This document shows, piece by piece, positions 5,796 through 7,277 of a DNA stretch of 7,277 bases (within the stretch, counting starts at the first letter, position 1; each line of letters begins with the position of its first letter). Source of the stretch: Saprospiraceae bacterium (GTDB lineage: Bacteria > Bacteroidota > Bacteroidia > Chitinophagales > Saprospiraceae); contig SLKL01000139.1 in assembly GCA_007134625.1 (NCBI GenBank), positions 1 through 7,277 on the forward strand, given 5' to 3'. Under the pieces are notes generated by a model. That model saw only the letters and a list, made by a program, of their open reading frames with translations, ran no database searches and had not been told where the DNA came from. The translations under genes and the position numbers were made by a program.

Positions 5796-5830
5796 GATTT
5801 TAAATATTATCCGGTAAAAATTTTTATTCA

Positions 5831-7277
5831 ATGGCATCTACAGCATCCGTATTAAAAAAAGATAATAACAGGGTGAATTTTGGTAAAACTATTCTCCTTA
5901 ACGAATATCCTGATTTCCTTGAAATTCAATTGCAATCTTTCAAGGAATTTTTTCAGTTAGACACCACTCCTGAAAATCGTATTAATGAAGGACTTTATCG
6001 CGTTTTTCAGGAAAATTTCCCCATCACAGACGCAAGAAATATTTTCGTCCTTGAATTTTTGGACTACTTTATTGACCCGCCTCGTTACAGCATTGATGAG
6101 TGTAAACAAAGAGGTTTAACCTACAGTGTTCCACTGAAAGCTAAATTGAGGTTGTCCTGTAATGATGAAGAACATATTGATTTTCAAACTATTGTTCAGG
6201 ATGTTTTTCTTGGAAATATTCCATATATCACCCCAAAGGGAACATTCGTAATTAATGGTGCTGAACGAGTAATCGTATCTCAACTTCATAGGTCTCCAGG
6301 TGTGTTTTTCTCTCAGAGTTTTCACCCTAATGGTACTAAGATTTATTCAGCCAGAGTAATTCCGTTTAAAGGTGCCTGGATGGAATTCGCTACGGATATC
6401 AATATGGTAATGTATGCCTATATTGACAGGAAGAAAAAATTCCCTGTAACTACTTTGTTGAGATCTATTGGATTTGATTCAGATAAAGAAATCCTGACCA
6501 TTTTTGGACTTGCTGAAGAGATTAAGGCTAACAAGACTTCATTGAAGAAAGCCATTGGCAGGAAACTCGCTGCTCGTGTTTTGAGAAAGTGGACAGAAGA
6601 TTTTGTTGATGAGGATACGGGTGAAGTTGTTACAATTGAAAGAAATGAGATCATTCTTGAAAGAGATATGATCCTTGATGCAGATAATATTAACCTTATT
6701 GTTGAGGCAGATACAGAGACAGTCATTCTTCAAAAGGAAGATATTGAAGAGGATTACTCAATTATATACAATACACTACAAAAAGACCCTTCAAGTTCAG
6801 AAATTGAAGCGGTTCAACATATTTACCGTCAACTTAGAGGAACTGATCCACCGGATGAAGAAACAGCTAGAGGTATTATCGACAAGCTTTTCTTTTCTGA
6901 CAGAAGGTATAACCTAGGTGAAGTTGGTAGATATAAAATCAATCGTAAGTTATCTCTTGATATAGATCCTGAGGTTCAGGTTTTGACCAAAGAAGACATC
7001 ATTGAGATAGTTCAGTATTTAATTCAGTTGATTAACCAAAAGGCTGAGTTAGATGATATTGATCATCTTAGTAATCGTAGGGTAAGAACAGTAGGGGAGC
7101 AGCTTTATGCTCAGTTTGGTGTTGGTCTTGCCAGAATGGCCAGAACAATCAGAGAAAGGATGAATGTGAGAGATAATGAGGTATTTACCCCCGTTGATCT
7201 TATCAATGCAAGAACGATGTCATCTGTGATTAACTCTTTCTTTGGGACATCGCAGCTCTCGCAGTTTTTAGATCAGA
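5831..7277 (+). CDS. rpoB: DNA-directed RNA polymerase subunit beta, RpoB (N-terminal 482 residues, 3' end outside window)
   Basis: The open frame from ATG 5831 to the window end encodes the first 482 residues of the RNA polymerase beta subunit, the protein that forms one pincer and part of the active site of the enzyme. It has the typical Bacteroidota start ([22 protein letters not shown]), the protrusion-region signature [21 protein letters not shown] (about residues 138-158), lobe sequences such as [17 protein letters not shown], and the fork-region [24 protein letters not shown]. The last residues, [11 protein letters not shown], are the beginning of rifampicin-resistance cluster I; Gln478 and Asp481 correspond to E. 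coli Gln513 and Asp516 and are the sensitive-type residues. The cluster continues past the edge, so susceptibility cannot be judged fully. The gene starts 147 bp after rplL, behind three hairpins, without a Shine-Dalgarno sequence. rpoC is expected downstream. Confidence 0.98.
   Translation, partial: MASTASVLKKDNNRVNFGKTILLNEYPDFLEIQLQSFKEFFQLDTTPENRINEGLYRVFQENFPITDARNIFVLEFLDYFIDPPRYSIDECKQRGLTYSVPLKAKLRLSCNDEEHIDFQTIVQDVFLGNIPYITPKGTFVINGAERVIVSQLHRSPGVFFSQSFHPNGTKIYSARVIPFKGAWMEFATDINMVMYAYIDRKKKFPVTTLLRSIGFDSDKEILTIFGLAEEIKANKTSLKKAIGRKLAARVLRKWTEDFVDEDTGEVVTIERNEIILERDMILDADNINLIVEADTETVILQKEDIEEDYSIIYNTLQKDPSSSEIEAVQHIYRQLRGTDPPDEETARGIIDKLFFSDRRYNLGEVGRYKINRKLSLDIDPEVQVLTKEDIIEIVQYLIQLINQKAELDDIDHLSNRRVRTVGEQLYAQFGVGLARMARTIRERMNVRDNEVFTPVDLINARTMSSVINSFFGTSQLSQFLDQ

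Noticed and set aside
5784..5810. TTGACA and TATTAT upstream of rpoB as a sigma70 promoter
   Set aside because: The spacer is 15 bp, shorter than the usual 17, and the Bacteroidota housekeeping sigma factor prefers TTTG/TAnnTTTG. The TTGACA is also largely the loop of the 5780-5795 hairpin.
6116..6917. Open frames of 64-102 codons on both strands inside rpoB
   Set aside because: They overlap a well-conserved rpoB reading frame and show no family resemblance, so they are shadows of it.

Overview
The window is a housekeeping segment from a member of the Bacteroidota. GC content is low, roughly 40% by eye. Three things suggest the phylum: a Bacteroidota-type promoter (TATCTTTG -7 element with an upstream TTG), A/T-rich start regions with no Shine-Dalgarno sequence before any of the nine complete or 5'-complete protein genes, and protein sequences such as RpoB and SecE that look like that phylum. 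Genus and species cannot be read from the window. All features are on the + strand.

Layout. (1) 1-213 is the C-terminal end of a XerC/XerD-type tyrosine recombinase, followed 24 bp later by a short hibernation-promoting factor gene (238-537). (2) 538-800 is a 263-bp non-coding stretch with a possible weak terminator, one good promoter (699-728) and a short leader with a boxB/boxA-like arrangement. (3) 801-1167 holds four tRNA genes, Thr(TGT), Tyr(GTA), Gly(TCC) and Thr(GGT), which lead into tuf (EF-Tu, 1226-2422). A strong intrinsic terminator at 2472-2503 follows. (4) 2549-7277 holds tRNA-Trp(CCA), secE, nusG, rplK (L11), rplA (L1), rplJ (L10), rplL (L7/L12) and the first 482 codons of rpoB. 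RpoB is cut by the window edge inside rifampicin-resistance cluster I.

How it works together. The cluster couples translation supply (tRNAs, EF-Tu, the 50S stalk proteins L10/L12 and the L11/L1 proteins), secretion (SecE), transcription elongation (NusG) and RNA polymerase (RpoB). The order tRNA-Thr-Tyr-Gly-Thr-tuf-secE-nusG-rplKAJL-rpoB is the same as the E. coli tufB-rpoB region, apart from the tRNA-Trp gene between tuf and secE, so this is a very old arrangement.

I found no mobile element, CRISPR array or unknown gene. The parts that deserve a second look are non-coding. The 147-bp rplL-rpoB spacer has three consecutive hairpins, a 9-nt anti-Shine-Dalgarno match, a 7-codon mini-ORF and a 9-bp direct repeat framing the strongest hairpin. 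The nusG-rplK leader has two mutually exclusive pairings, and the 5' leader of the tRNA-tuf transcript has a possible antitermination site.
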